Assembly (NCBI RefSeq): GCF_030409945.1
Contig: NZ_JAUFQV010000040.1
Coordinates: forward strand, 1 to 64,000
Reading direction: 5' to 3'
Source: Vibrio tapetis subsp. quintayensis
GTDB taxonomy: Bacteria; Pseudomonadota; Gammaproteobacteria; Enterobacterales; Vibrionaceae
DNA: 64,000 nt
The notes below the pieces were generated by a model. That model was given only the letters and a program-made list of their open reading frames with translations. It searched no databases and was not told where the DNA came from. Positions 6,935 through 16,282 of the stretch are shown piece after piece. Numbering within the stretch: position 1 is the first letter of the stretch; each line of letters opens with the position of its first letter. Made by a program: the position numbers and the translations under genes.

Positions 6935-7649
6935 CCTCTCTAGTTATTGAAACTCCACGTGAGCCTTTTAAGTATCACAATTGGCTTAAGCATATCCTTG
7001 ACGTATTTCTCATTTGCTTCTCTTTTATGAAGCTTTTATGAGAACTATTGCAGCACTCACAATTTCCACGGATAAAATTGGCTAAAAAACAAGCAAGTGA
7101 AAATTTTTTTCAATTATTTTATCCGGCTTAGATATGTTAAATCAGGCTGAGCAATAATTTGGCGATTAGGATTCGAACGGAAAATGACAGGATAGGAATT
7201 TTGGGGAAAGGAATGAATCCATACTCCAATGAGGGGTAATTCGGTTTTCCATTGGCACATAAAGGGTTTGAGAGGGTTTGTTGTTGCAAATTTATAATGG
7301 CAGCCGTGATATGAACTCTGTCAATAAATCTTGGCTTTTTGTTCCTTTGTTTTCCATTTTAACTTGTTATATCTGTTAACAAGGTAACCGTTTGCAGTGA
7401 AATATCGTATTGATACTTTATCGTTTGCATATTGATTTTTCCGGCCGTAATCCGCATTATCCCCCGCGGTTAAAATAATCATAACTGGCAATTTCCATAA
7501 AACGCCAGAATCAATGCAGGCATTTTTGGTGCGTACAGTAAGGGGAATATTCATCTCCTTACCGTTGTTTATCCACCATGTCGACAGGCAAATACAGGGA
7601 GTACACATTTTCAGTGTGCTGGTGTCATAAACTCAATTTCGAGGTTAGC
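6935..7649. other. 715-bp intergenic region before the AGCS symporter
   Basis: AT-rich, with runs of T and A near 7090-7120. A 95-codon reverse ORF (7321-7608) is open but has no ribosome site or recognisable motif, and I do not call it. I looked for the conserved glycine-riboswitch segments that precede a Vibrio glycine/alanine symporter and did not see them. The region presumably carries the promoters of the flanking divergent genes. Confidence 0.5.
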
Positions 7650-9080
7650 GTGACAGATTTAATCAATTTAATGAACGATCTTCTTTGGGGATCGATTTTA
7701 GTTTATCTTTTGGTCGGTGTTGGTATCTACTTTACGGTACGACTCGGCTTCATCCAATTCAGACATTTTGGACACATGTTCTCTGTGCTGAAAAACAGCC
7801 GTAAATCCGACAAAGCAGGGATCTCATCTTTCCAAGCACTATGTACATCTTTAGCTGCTCGTGTTGGTACTGGTAACATGGCCGGTGTTGCCGTAGCACT
7901 GACTGCTGGTGGCCCAGGTGCGATTTTCTGGATGTGGCTGATTGCCATGCTTGGTATGGCGACGTCGTTTGCCGAAAGTACTCTTGCTCAGCTATACAAA
8001 ACACGTGATAACGATGGCAACTACCGTGGTGGCCCAGCTTATTACATGGAAAAAGGACTAGGGATGCGCTGGATGGGCGTCTTGTTCTCTATCTTCCTTA
8101 TTATTGCTTTTGGTTTGGTATTCAACGCGGTTCAAGCGAACTCAATTGTTGGTGCGATGCACACAGCGTTTGGTTTTGAGCCATTGTATGTAGGTTTAGG
8201 CCTAGTTGCATTGTCTTCGTTTATCATTTTTGGTGGTATTCGTAAGATAGCCCGTACGGCGGAACTTATCGTGCCAGTTATGGCATTGGCGTATTTAGCG
8301 ATAGCTGTTTACATCATGCTGACCAACTTAGACAAGTTACCCGACGTATTGAGCCTTATCTTTAAGAGTGCTTTTGGCATGCAAGAAGCGGCAGCTGGTG
8401 GTCTTGGTTACGCAATTGCACAAGCAATGATTAACGGTATTAAACGTGGTCTGTTCTCGAACGAAGCGGGTATGGGTTCTGCGCCAAACGCAGCAGCTTC
8501 CGCGACACCGTATCCTCCGCATCCTGCATCTCAAGGCTATGTTCAGATGCTAGGTGTGTTTGTTGATACTGTGGTTATCTGTTCTGCTACGGTTGCCATT
8601 ATTTTAATGTCTGGTGAATACGTACCTCATGGTGAGATCACCGGTATTGAACTAACACAGCGAGCAATGACGAGCCAAGTCGGTGACTGGGGGGGGATTT
8701 TTGTTGCTGTAGCGATTTTCTTCTTCGCATTTACTTCAATCATTGCAAACTACTCGTACGCAGAAACTAACATCATTTTCCTTGAGCATAACAAGAAGGT
8801 GGGTCTCAATATCTTCCGTGTTGTGGTTATGGGCATGGTGATGTTTGGTTCAATGGCTTCGTTGCCTACCGTATGGGGCCTAGCGGATGTGTCGATGGGC
8901 TTGATGGCCATTGTCAACTTAGTGGCAATTTTGCTGCTGTCTGGCATCGTGGTTAAGTTAGCAAAAGATTACAATCAGCAATTGAAAGACGGCAAAGTCC
9001 CTACTTTTGATTCGAATGATTTCCCTGAGCTTAAATCTCAGCTTGAAGACGGCATTTGGGATAACAACAAAAAAGACTGA
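7650..9080 (+). CDS. Sodium:alanine/glycine symporter (AGCS family)
   Basis: Inner-membrane transporter of about 10-11 helices that imports alanine or glycine with Na+. The length is 476 residues, typical of the family. Signature stretches include GTGNMAGVAVALTAGGPGA, RGGPAYYMEKGLG and RGLFSNEAGMGSAPNAAA. The start is set at GTG 7650 (MTDLINLMNDLLWGS), with GAGG 5 bases upstream; the frame stays open to 7578 but that part is not family-like. It is monocistronic, ending in a terminator at 9123-9163. Confidence 0.93.
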   Translation: MTDLINLMNDLLWGSILVYLLVGVGIYFTVRLGFIQFRHFGHMFSVLKNSRKSDKAGISSFQALCTSLAARVGTGNMAGVAVALTAGGPGAIFWMWLIAMLGMATSFAESTLAQLYKTRDNDGNYRGGPAYYMEKGLGMRWMGVLFSIFLIIAFGLVFNAVQANSIVGAMHTAFGFEPLYVGLGLVALSSFIIFGGIRKIARTAELIVPVMALAYLAIAVYIMLTNLDKLPDVLSLIFKSAFGMQEAAAGGLGYAIAQAMINGIKRGLFSNEAGMGSAPNAAASATPYPPHPASQGYVQMLGVFVDTVVICSATVAIILMSGEYVPHGEITGIELTQRAMTSQVGDWGGIFVAVAIFFFAFTSIIANYSYAETNIIFLEHNKKVGLNIFRVVVMGMVMFGSMASLPTVWGLADVSMGLMAIVNLVAILLLSGIVVKLAKDYNQQLKDGKVPTFDSNDFPELKSQLEDGIWDNNKKD

Positions 9081-9122
9081 TAGCTTAAGATTGATAGCTC
9101 ACGTCAATTGAAATGATAGATA

Positions 9123-9163
9123 AGGCCATGTGCAGTTTATAATGACTGGGCATGGCTTTTTTT
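9123..9163 (+). terminator. Terminator of the AGCS symporter gene
   Basis: Stem GCCATG-tg-CAGT / ACTG-gg-CATGGC followed by seven T. Confidence 0.85.
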
Positions 9164-9201
9164 ATACCCTAAGACAAAATAATCAATGAAAGAGTAAAGT
9201 C

Positions 9202-9978
9202 ATGCTAATTGTTGTATCACCGGCTAAAACCCTAGACTACGAGTCGCCATTGGCGACAGAGCAATTCACGCTTCCTGAATTGGTTGATCACAGCGCTGAG
9301 TTGATGAAAGAGTGCCGCAAGCTTTCTCCGTCAGATATTGCAGGTTTGATGAAAGTGAGTGACAAAATTGCAGGCCTCAATGTGGCGCGTTTTGAACAAT
9401 GGAGCCCAGACTTTACTTTTGATAACGCTCGTCAAGCAGTACTGGCGTTTAAAGGCGACGTATACACTGGTCTTGATGCGCAAAGTTTCTCAGAACAAGA
9501 TTTTAAATACGCTCAGCAGCATTTAAGAATGCTTTCGGGCTTGTACGGATTGCTAAAACCGTTGGATCTTATGCAGCCATACCGATTGGAGATGGGTACT
9601 AAGCTCTCAAACGAACGAGGAAGTAACCTTTATCAATTCTGGGGCTCTATCATTACAGATAAGCTTAACGACGCTGTGAGCGCACAAGGGGACCAAACAT
9701 TGGTAAACTTGGCGTCGAATGAATATTTCAAAGCAGTGAAGCCAAAATTACTTGATGCAACGGTTATCACCCCAGTGTTTAAAGATTGCAAAAATGGTCA
9801 GTACAAAGTGATCAGCTTCTTTGCTAAAAAAGCACGCGGTATGATGGCTCGATATATTATTCAAAACCAAATTAGCTCCGTTGAAAAACTCAAACAATTC
9901 GATGTGGCTGGTTACTACTTTGCCGAAGATGAATCGACAGAGACTAACTTGGTCTTTAAGCGCGAAGAGCAGAGCTAA
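9202..9978 (+). CDS. yaaA: Peroxide-stress protein YaaA (UPF0246)
   Basis: A 258-residue cytoplasmic protein of the YaaA family, which in E. coli lowers free intracellular iron during hydrogen peroxide stress and has DNA-binding ability. Family features are present: the N-terminal MLIVVSPAKTLDYESP, the central FKGDVYTGLDA, LYGLLKPLD, PYRLEMGTKL, and the C-terminal FFAKKARGMMARYI. The length matches the E. coli protein (about 258). The start has AAAG-type purines upstream. A strong bidirectional terminator follows. Confidence 0.95.
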   Translation: MLIVVSPAKTLDYESPLATEQFTLPELVDHSAELMKECRKLSPSDIAGLMKVSDKIAGLNVARFEQWSPDFTFDNARQAVLAFKGDVYTGLDAQSFSEQDFKYAQQHLRMLSGLYGLLKPLDLMQPYRLEMGTKLSNERGSNLYQFWGSIITDKLNDAVSAQGDQTLVNLASNEYFKAVKPKLLDATVITPVFKDCKNGQYKVISFFAKKARGMMARYIIQNQISSVEKLKQFDVAGYYFAEDESTETNLVFKREEQS

Positions 9979-9985
9979 CAGCGAA

Positions 9986-10085
9986 GTACTAAAAGCTAAG
10001 CCCTAAGTACGAAGCTTAAGATAAAGATAAAAAAAAGCGCCCTGACGATGTCAGGGCGCTTTTTAATGAACTTAGCTTTTAGTAC
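9986..10085. repeat. 15-bp inverted repeat flanking the yaaA/srmB terminator
   Basis: GTACTAAAAGCTAAG at 9986-10000 is perfectly repeated in inverse orientation at 10071-10085, enclosing the terminator hairpin. Related TAAGTAC/CTTAG strings occur after thyA near 31520. It may be a small dispersed intergenic repeat. Confidence 0.7.
10032..10064. terminator. Bidirectional terminator between yaaA and srmB
   Basis: Stem AAAAAGCGCCCTGA / TCAGGGCGCTTTTT with a 5-base loop, A-run and T-run on opposite sides. It serves the two convergent genes. Confidence 0.95.
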
Positions 10086-10099
10086 CTAGCTTTTAGCAC

Positions 10100-11338
10100 T
10101 TATTTCTTCTTCTTTTTCACTGTCTTTTTCTTGGCGTTTTCTTTCGCTTTCTTCTTAGCGTTTTTCTTCGTCTTATTCTTAAATACAGGCTTCTTGTGAG
10201 TCGGGCGCATGCCTTCTACGAAACGCTCTTTGATCTCTTCTTTGATGTAACGCTCGACGCGAGACAGCATTGGATGATCGTGCATTTCTACTAGAGAAAG
10301 TGCGTTGCCTTTTTTACCAGCACGCGCGGTGCGTCCAATACGGTGTACGTAAACGTCTGCGCTACGAGGCATGTCATAGTTGATGACGTGGCTTACGTCT
10401 GGTAAATCAATACCACGAGCAGCAACGTCAGTTGCGAGTAAGATGTTGATCTCACCATCACGGAAACGACGAATTGCATTGTTACGACGCTCTTGAGGCA
10501 TTTCGCCTTGAATCCAAGCACACGGGATCTGAGCGCTTTCGAGTTGTGCTCTAAGCTCAGCTAGGCGATCACGTGTTTTAACAAAAACGATGCTGCGTTC
10601 TGCTTGGTTAGAAAGAATTTCTTTTAACAGTGCCAGTTTATGTTCAGCGGTGTCACAGCGGTGATACCACTGAGTGATTGGCTTGCGTTCGCGGCGTGGT
10701 GGCTCTGCTGCAAGTTCAGCTGGGTTATTCAGTAGATCCGCTGTGAAACCAGCAACACCGCGACCTTCCAATGTTGCAGAGAACAACATGGACTGTTTAC
10801 GCCAGCGACACTCAGCCGAAAGACGATCTACCACTGGGCCAAAACCCATGTCTAGCATGCGGTCGGCTTCATCTAGAATTAGCCATTCAATCGCACGGCA
10901 ATCAAAACGCTCTGACTCGATGTATTCCATCAAACGGCCCGGTGTGGCCACGACGATGTCTTGAGTTTTGGACAGAATATCAGCGTGATCTTGGTACATC
11001 ACACCACCAGTAATGGTGATGATGTTTAAGTTAGTGTGTTTCGCCATTGCGCGTGCATGATCAGCTACTTGCATCGCTAATTCACGAGTGGGCGTTAGGA
11101 TCAGCATACGTGCTGGGCCTGCTTTCTTACGTGGGAAATCAAGTAAGTATTGCAGCGCAGGGATGATGAATGCAGCGGTTTTACCCGTTCCCGTTGGCGC
11201 AGAAGCAAGAATGTCTTTACCTTCTAGAGCTTGCGGGATCGCTTGAGCTTGAATATCGGTAGGGCGCTCGTAACCCATATCTTCGATAGCGGCAAGGATG
11301 TTTGAATCGAGGTCGAGTTCAGCAAAGGTTCTGATCAC
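10100..11338 (-). CDS. srmB: ATP-dependent RNA helicase SrmB
   Basis: DEAD-box helicase that helps assemble the large ribosomal subunit. Motifs in order: Q-motif (RPTDIQAQAIP), Walker A APTGTGKT, PTRELAMQ, ITGG, TPGR, DEAD in ILDEADRMLDMGFG, SAT, then the second RecA domain with ATDVAARGIDLPDVSHVIN and HRIGRTARAG. The Lys-rich tail typical of SrmB follows. I place the start at GTG 11338 (MIRTFAELDL), where GGAGA lies 6 bases upstream and the homologue begins; the frame is open to TTG 11353. The product is 412 residues. trmN6 lies upstream on the same strand with its own start region. Confidence 0.95.
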   Translation of the reverse strand: MIRTFAELDLDSNILAAIEDMGYERPTDIQAQAIPQALEGKDILASAPTGTGKTAAFIIPALQYLLDFPRKKAGPARMLILTPTRELAMQVADHARAMAKHTNLNIITITGGVMYQDHADILSKTQDIVVATPGRLMEYIESERFDCRAIEWLILDEADRMLDMGFGPVVDRLSAECRWRKQSMLFSATLEGRGVAGFTADLLNNPAELAAEPPRRERKPITQWYHRCDTAEHKLALLKEILSNQAERSIVFVKTRDRLAELRAQLESAQIPCAWIQGEMPQERRNNAIRRFRDGEINILLATDVAARGIDLPDVSHVINYDMPRSADVYVHRIGRTARAGKKGNALSLVEMHDHPMLSRVERYIKEEIKERFVEGMRPTHKKPVFKNKTKKNAKKKAKENAKKKTVKKKKK

Positions 11339-11410
11339 AGTTGTTCTCCACAAGCGAGAAGTAAAAAATTATTTGGGCGCGAATTATAGAGGTAATCATG
11401 GTTTGGATCA

Positions 11411-12145
11411 CTACATCTTTAAGTAAAAGTCACGTGTTAAGGAAATAAAGTCATCACTGTATTGCTCTTGAGTATGGATAACTAGCTCATTTATAAGTGT
11501 TTCTGATGGTTTTTTACTCAATTCAAATAAAAGTCGAGATACGGGTTTTCGAGTACTTGTTTTGACTTCACAGTAGCGACTTAAATGCCAGCCTAGAGGT
11601 AGGGAGAGATCAATGAATTGAGTTCCCTCCATTTTCGGTAAAATGAAGCTGGCACTACCGTGTGTATCGAGTAAATCCCAAGCTTTGAGCAATAATTCTT
11701 GGTGGGGTAGAGTATCCGTATGTCTCGCGACGGCGCGTTGTTGGACGCGGGCCTGTTCACCATGATTAAAGTAAGGCGGATTACAGATAATGTGATCGAA
11801 CGTTGCCTTTGGTTGCCAAGTTAAAATGTTCTGATGCTTTAGGGTTAAGCGATCATGCCATTGGCTATGGGTGAAATTATGTGCGGCGGCATGATAAGCG
11901 TGATTATTTAGCTCAATCGCGGTGATGCCTGCTTGACGGTTTCGTTGAGCACTCATGAGTGCAAGTAAGCCGGTTCCGGTGCCTATATCTAGGATTTTTT
12001 TCGAGTTTTCAATATTACTCCATGCGCCGAGTAATACACCGTCCGTGCTGACGGGCATGCCACTCATTCCTCCATAGATTGAAAACTGCTTAAAGTTAAA
12101 GTCTTTTGTGATTGCAGTTTTCTGATTGCTCGCTCGTTTATCCAT
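11411..12145 (-). CDS. trmN6: tRNA1(Val) adenine-37 N6-methyltransferase
   Basis: SAM-dependent methyltransferase (YfiC/TrmN6) that modifies A37 of valine tRNA. The Rossmann-fold motif I ILDIGTGTGLLALMSAQR and the catalytic NPPY in IICNPPYFNHGEQ are visible. The length is 244 residues from ATG 12145 (MDKRASNQ). An upstream in-frame TTG at 12154 adds three residues but has no better ribosome site. The srmB-yfiC pairing also exists in E. coli, which supports the call. Confidence 0.93.
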   Translation of the reverse strand: MDKRASNQKTAITKDFNFKQFSIYGGMSGMPVSTDGVLLGAWSNIENSKKILDIGTGTGLLALMSAQRNRQAGITAIELNNHAYHAAAHNFTHSQWHDRLTLKHQNILTWQPKATFDHIICNPPYFNHGEQARVQQRAVARHTDTLPHQELLLKAWDLLDTHGSASFILPKMEGTQFIDLSLPLGWHLSRYCEVKTSTRKPVSRLLFELSKKPSETLINELVIHTQEQYSDDFISLTRDFYLKM

Positions 12146-12434
12146 AAGTTTCAATTGTTGCTCATTTATTGGTGAATGTTACTGCTATAGCTCTTCTTGT
12201 TGGGTTATTTATCTAAATATGATTGATCTTGTAAATTATTTTGGTGGTAAATAACACTGCTTTTTTGTCTATAACTAGTGAATGTATCTGCCTTAGGGTT
12301 TGTTTTGTGAATTATTGTTGTGTTTTTTGTCATTTGCTTGTTTGTTTTACTCTAATTGGTCATTATCTTCCGCCTTTATTCTAGACGAAAGCTTCAGAAT
12401 AATGACAAACACAAGATTATTATAAGGGTTATCA
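12146..12434. other. trmN6-brnQ divergent intergenic region
   Basis: 289 bases of AT-rich sequence holding the promoters of the two divergent genes. I see no specific operator or RNA element. Confidence 0.5.
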
Positions 12435-13745
12435 GTGAATCAGAAATTAAAAACAACTGATGTTATCGCATTGGGCTTTATGCTCTTTGCATTCTTTTTG
12501 GGGGCAGGAAACATCATATTCCCCCCACTTGCAGGCCAGTTAGCCGGTGATCATGTATTGCCAGCGATGATCGGGTTTCTTATTACCGCGGTTGGGTTGC
12601 CTTTGCTCACTATTATTGCCATTGCAATCTCTGGTGGTACATGGGAACACCTTACTCAGCACTTGCCAAAAAAAGCGGCAATGATAATTGCTGTGCTTAT
12701 TTTTATCATCATTGGCCCTGCATTTGCCGCTCCGCGTACTGGCTTAGTGGCGTACGAAATGGCGATAAAGCCGTTCATTCTTGATGCGAGCCAGCTTCAT
12801 CTAACTCTTTTTTCCATTCTATTTTTTGCAGTGGCAATGTTCTTCGCTTGGTCTCAAGGGAAGCTCATCGACACCATTGGTAAGCTGTTAACGCCGGCAT
12901 TATTTGTTGCTCTTATTGTGTTAGCTGTTTCTGTGTTCTTGTTCCCACAAGGAGACATCATGGCTGCTCAAGGTGATTATATCACTCAGCCACTGACGAC
13001 AGGTTTCCTTGAAGGGTACAACACGATGGACACCTTTGGCGCGCTGATGTTTGGCATGTTGATTGTAGATGCTATCAGAAACAAAGGCATTACAGATCAA
13101 GCCTCCACGACTAAATATTTAGTGGGTGCGGCTGCCATCGCAGCAGCAGGCCTGGCATTTGTCTATGTGTCTTTATTCTATTTAGGTGCAACAAGTACAG
13201 CTGTTGCCGCCGGATCGGATAATGGTGGTGTGGTTTTAAGCTTGTATGTGCAATCTTTATTTGGTGGCTCTGGTCAAATCGTTCTGTCGTTGATCGTTTT
13301 ACTGGCGTGCTTAACTACTGCGATTGGCCTTATTTCTGCGTGTTCAGATTACTTCAGTAGCTTAACGAAAGTTGGTTATAAAGCTTGGGTTGTGATCATT
13401 GGTGTAGCGTGTGCTGTTGTTGCTAATGTTGGTTTGTCGCAGCTGATTTCTTTGTCTGTGCCGGTTTTGTTTGCTCTTTACCCAATTGCAATTGCGTTGG
13501 TTATGTTGGCTTTCTTGCGTAATTACTTACCAAACCCAGCCGTAGCTTACCGAGTGGTTATCTTAGTATCGTTCTTATTTGCATTGCTCGATGCGGCTAA
13601 AGTTTCAGGCATTAACGTCAGCGCATTTAACATGCTGCCGTTGTTTGAAATTGGTATGGGTTGGTTACTGCCAACACTGGCTGCGACAGTTTCAATGTTC
13701 TTTATAGGCTCTCCTGCCAAAGAGCTTGCAAACGACGCGGCATAA
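12435..13745 (+). CDS. brnQ: Branched-chain amino acid:cation symporter BrnQ
   Basis: Inner-membrane Na+-coupled (LIVCS family) importer of leucine, isoleucine and valine. 436 residues with about 12 hydrophobic segments. The N-terminal signature GFMLFAFFLGAGNIIFPPLAGQLAG is diagnostic. The start is GTG 12435, preceded by AAGGG. It is monocistronic, closed by the terminator at 13808-13841. Confidence 0.95.
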   Translation: MNQKLKTTDVIALGFMLFAFFLGAGNIIFPPLAGQLAGDHVLPAMIGFLITAVGLPLLTIIAIAISGGTWEHLTQHLPKKAAMIIAVLIFIIIGPAFAAPRTGLVAYEMAIKPFILDASQLHLTLFSILFFAVAMFFAWSQGKLIDTIGKLLTPALFVALIVLAVSVFLFPQGDIMAAQGDYITQPLTTGFLEGYNTMDTFGALMFGMLIVDAIRNKGITDQASTTKYLVGAAAIAAAGLAFVYVSLFYLGATSTAVAAGSDNGGVVLSLYVQSLFGGSGQIVLSLIVLLACLTTAIGLISACSDYFSSLTKVGYKAWVVIIGVACAVVANVGLSQLISLSVPVLFALYPIAIALVMLAFLRNYLPNPAVAYRVVILVSFLFALLDAAKVSGINVSAFNMLPLFEIGMGWLLPTLAATVSMFFIGSPAKELANDAA

Positions 13746-13807
13746 CAGCGCAGTCTATCTGCTTGCATAACAATGCCACTGACTCAGTCAGAATGCATAC
13801 GAGTGTT

Positions 13808-13841
13808 AAAAAGGTTGGTGTGACAGCACCAACCTTTTTTA
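13808..13841. terminator. Bidirectional terminator between brnQ and fldB
   Basis: Stem AAGGTTGGTG / CACCAACCTT, loop TGACAG, with A-run left and T-run right. It serves both convergent genes. Confidence 0.95.
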
Positions 13842-13867
13842 TACATTGAGTCTTATATTGCTGCTGT

Positions 13868-14386
13868 TTACAAACTGTCGTGATATTCCGTTAGAATTTG
13901 TTCACACCATTGTTCTATGCGTTCATCACTAAGTTCATACTGTGAATCTTCATCAATCGCCAATCCGACAAAGTGACTTTCATCTTGTGTTAGCGCTTTC
14001 GATGCATCAAATTCATAGCCTGTCGTTGGCCAATAGCCAATGAATTTCACCCCAGTGTTTTCAAGTTCTTTGTGTAAAAGTCCCATCGCATCGAGGAACC
14101 ATTCTCCATAGCCTTCTTGATCACCTAAGCCAAATAGAGCAACGTGCTTATTCTCAATCGCAATTCCGTCGATCTGCTGCCAAGCTGCACTCCAGTCTTC
14201 TTGAATTTCTCCGAAGTCCCAAGTTGAAATACCCAGTATCAGAAGATCGTATTCATTCATTTTGCTAAGAGGCGTTTCTTTGACATTGAAGATATCGACT
14301 AAGTCCTCACCAATGAAAGCACGAATTTTTTCTGCTGCCATTTCGGTGTAGCAAGTCGTTGAGCCGTAAAAAAGTCCAATTTTCAT
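13868..14386 (-). CDS. fldB: Flavodoxin FldB
   Basis: A 172-residue FMN-binding electron carrier (E. coli FldB 173). The N-terminal phosphate loop GLFYGSTTCYTE, the STWDFGEIQEDW segment and the FMN-loop region GLGDQEGYGEWF are flavodoxin hallmarks. The start is at 14386 (MKIGLFYG); an upstream extension in frame is not family-like. It is divergent from xerD, the same arrangement as fldB-xerD in E. coli, which favours FldB over FldA. Confidence 0.93.
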   Translation of the reverse strand: MKIGLFYGSTTCYTEMAAEKIRAFIGEDLVDIFNVKETPLSKMNEYDLLILGISTWDFGEIQEDWSAAWQQIDGIAIENKHVALFGLGDQEGYGEWFLDAMGLLHKELENTGVKFIGYWPTTGYEFDASKALTQDESHFVGLAIDEDSQYELSDERIEQWCEQILTEYHDSL

Positions 14387-14537
14387 GTTCGAGTCAGGTT
14401 TATAGAGAAGATGACAAATTCTACCCAACTTTTAGACAAAATTGCATGGTTTATAGCGGCAATAATGATTTTTATAGCATTATCACTACCCCTCACATAC
14501 TCTGTAGCGAGTATTTACTATTAGTGAAGGGCATAGC

Positions 14538-15446
14538 GTGTCGAACTCTAATCAAGCCGATCAAGCTTGGATTGAACAATTCCTAGATGCAATGTGGATG
14601 GAACGTGGTTTGTCAGATAATACGCTGGCTTCCTACCGAAATGATCTCTCAAAATTGCACCAATGGATGGAAGAGCGTAACTACCGATTGAGTTTTATCA
14701 GTACTTCTGGGCTTCAAGACTATCAAATGTGGTTAACTGACCAGGATTACAAGCAAACCTCTCGTGCTCGAATGTTATCTGCGATTCGTCGGTTGTTTCA
14801 GTATCTGCATAGAGAAAAAGCGCGTGCTGATGACCCCAGCGCATTACTGGTTAGCCCTAAGCTGCCACAACGATTACCAAAAGACTTATCAGAAGATCAA
14901 GTTGGTGCTTTGCTTGATGCGCCAGATACCAATAATCCTCTGGAATTACGAGACAAAGCCATGCTTGAATTACTCTACGCAACCGGGCTGCGTGTGACAG
15001 AGTTGGTAAGCTTGACCATGGAAAACGTCAGCCTGCGTCAAGGCGTAGTGAGAGTCATGGGTAAAGGCGGTAAAGAGCGTTTGGTGCCAATGGGAGAAAA
15101 TGCTGTTGATTGGATTGAAACTTTTTTGCAGCAAGGTCGTCCAACATTATTAGGAGAAAACTCATCTGATGTGGTTTTTCCTAGTCGGCGCGCTAGACAA
15201 ATGACTCGTCAGACATTTTGGCACCGGATCAAGTACTATGCTGCCATTGCTCAGATAGATGCAGAGACATTGTCTCCGCACGTATTGCGCCATGCTTTTG
15301 CTACGCACTTGCTAAATTACGGGGCAGATCTTAGAGTCGTACAAATGCTGCTTGGGCATAGTGACTTATCTACCACGCAAATTTATACTCACGTAGCAAC
15401 AGAAAGACTGAAACAGATTCATCAACAGCACCACCCTCGTGCATAG
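14538..15446 (+). CDS. xerD: Site-specific recombinase XerD
   Basis: Tyrosine recombinase that with XerC resolves chromosome dimers at dif under FtsK control. 302 residues. The catalytic set is complete: Arg152 (TGLRVTEL), Lys176 (GKGGKER), His248 and Arg251 (HVLRHAFATHLL), His274 (LLGHSDLSTTQ) and Tyr283 (IYTHV). The N-terminal SAM-like core-binding domain spans residues of about 1-105. The start is GTG at 14538 with GAAGGG upstream. It heads the xerD-dsbC-recJ-prfB-lysS order known from enterics and vibrios. Confidence 0.97.
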   Translation: MSNSNQADQAWIEQFLDAMWMERGLSDNTLASYRNDLSKLHQWMEERNYRLSFISTSGLQDYQMWLTDQDYKQTSRARMLSAIRRLFQYLHREKARADDPSALLVSPKLPQRLPKDLSEDQVGALLDAPDTNNPLELRDKAMLELLYATGLRVTELVSLTMENVSLRQGVVRVMGKGGKERLVPMGENAVDWIETFLQQGRPTLLGENSSDVVFPSRRARQMTRQTFWHRIKYYAAIAQIDAETLSPHVLRHAFATHLLNYGADLRVVQMLLGHSDLSTTQIYTHVATERLKQIHQQHHPRA

Positions 15447-15508
15447 TATTCGCTACTACTGTTCGTTATTTAGTTACTCGTTATTAATTGTTAAAAGGTG
15501 AACCTATC

Positions 15509-16234
15509 ATGCGTTTTTTACGCCAACTCGGATTAATCGGCTCGACATTTTTACTTTCTTTTTCTGCTTTAGCTGATAGCGCCGATGTAAGTTCAATTAC
15601 GGATCGTTTCGCCAAACTTGGCATTGTTGTCGAAGACGTAGCACCAAGTGAAGTGGGTAGCTTGTTTGAAGTGAGCACCAATCAAGGTCTGTTCTTTGCG
15701 ACCGCTAAAGGTGACTATTTTCTCCAAGGGAAACTGTACTCTTTGGACGAAAAAGGCCAATTTACCGATGTTGTCGCCAAGCGTTATGCTGAAAAAATCA
15801 AAGATTACTCAGACAGCTGGATAGAGTACAAAGCTGACAATGAGAAACACGTGGTCACCGTATTTACCGATATTGATTGCGGATACTGCTTAAAGCTACA
15901 CCGTCAAATGGCTCAGTATAATGAAGCGGGTATTACCGTTCGCTATATGGCCTATCCTCGTGCTGGTGTTGCTAGCGATGTTGGGCTGCAAATGGCAAAT
16001 ATTTGGTGTTCAGCTGACCCTAAAGCAGCGATGGACGAAGTGAAACTTAAGCGCACATTGAGCAATAAACCCGAAAACGCTCAAAAGTGTGTTGAAACCA
16101 TTGCGCAGCAGCACGATCTTGGTGCTAAGTTAGGTGTACGTGGCACCCCTGCGATTGTGGTTGATGGTGGCAATATTGTGGGCGGTTACTTGTCGCCACA
16201 AGATCTACTTGAACGCTTAGAATTACTTAATTAA
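15509..16234 (+). CDS. dsbC: Periplasmic disulfide isomerase DsbC
   Basis: Corrects wrong disulfides in the periplasm; kept reduced by DsbD. 241 residues with a clear signal peptide (about 22 residues ending SFSALA). An N-terminal dimerisation domain is followed by the thioredoxin domain with active-site CGYC at residues 124-127 and the cis-Pro loop GTPAIV. A second cysteine pair (IWCS and QKCVE) matches the structural disulfide. The start is at 15509 (MRFLRQ), with AAGGTG 8 bases upstream. It lies 62 bases after xerD and 48 bases before recJ, so co-transcription is likely. Confidence 0.96.
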   Translation: MRFLRQLGLIGSTFLLSFSALADSADVSSITDRFAKLGIVVEDVAPSEVGSLFEVSTNQGLFFATAKGDYFLQGKLYSLDEKGQFTDVVAKRYAEKIKDYSDSWIEYKADNEKHVVTVFTDIDCGYCLKLHRQMAQYNEAGITVRYMAYPRAGVASDVGLQMANIWCSADPKAAMDEVKLKRTLSNKPENAQKCVETIAQQHDLGAKLGVRGTPAIVVDGGNIVGGYLSPQDLLERLELLN

Positions 16235-16282
16235 TTTTAGAATACAGGGCTTGGTCGATCGCTAAGCCCTTGGTCAAATATA

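Noticed and set aside
7321..7608. 95-codon reverse ORF in the gap before the AGCS symporter
   Set aside because: No ribosome site or motif; it overlaps the likely promoter region of the symporter. Open by chance.
6935..7649. Possible glycine riboswitch upstream of an alanine/glycine symporter
   Set aside because: The conserved aptamer segments I would expect are not present on the plus strand of this gap.
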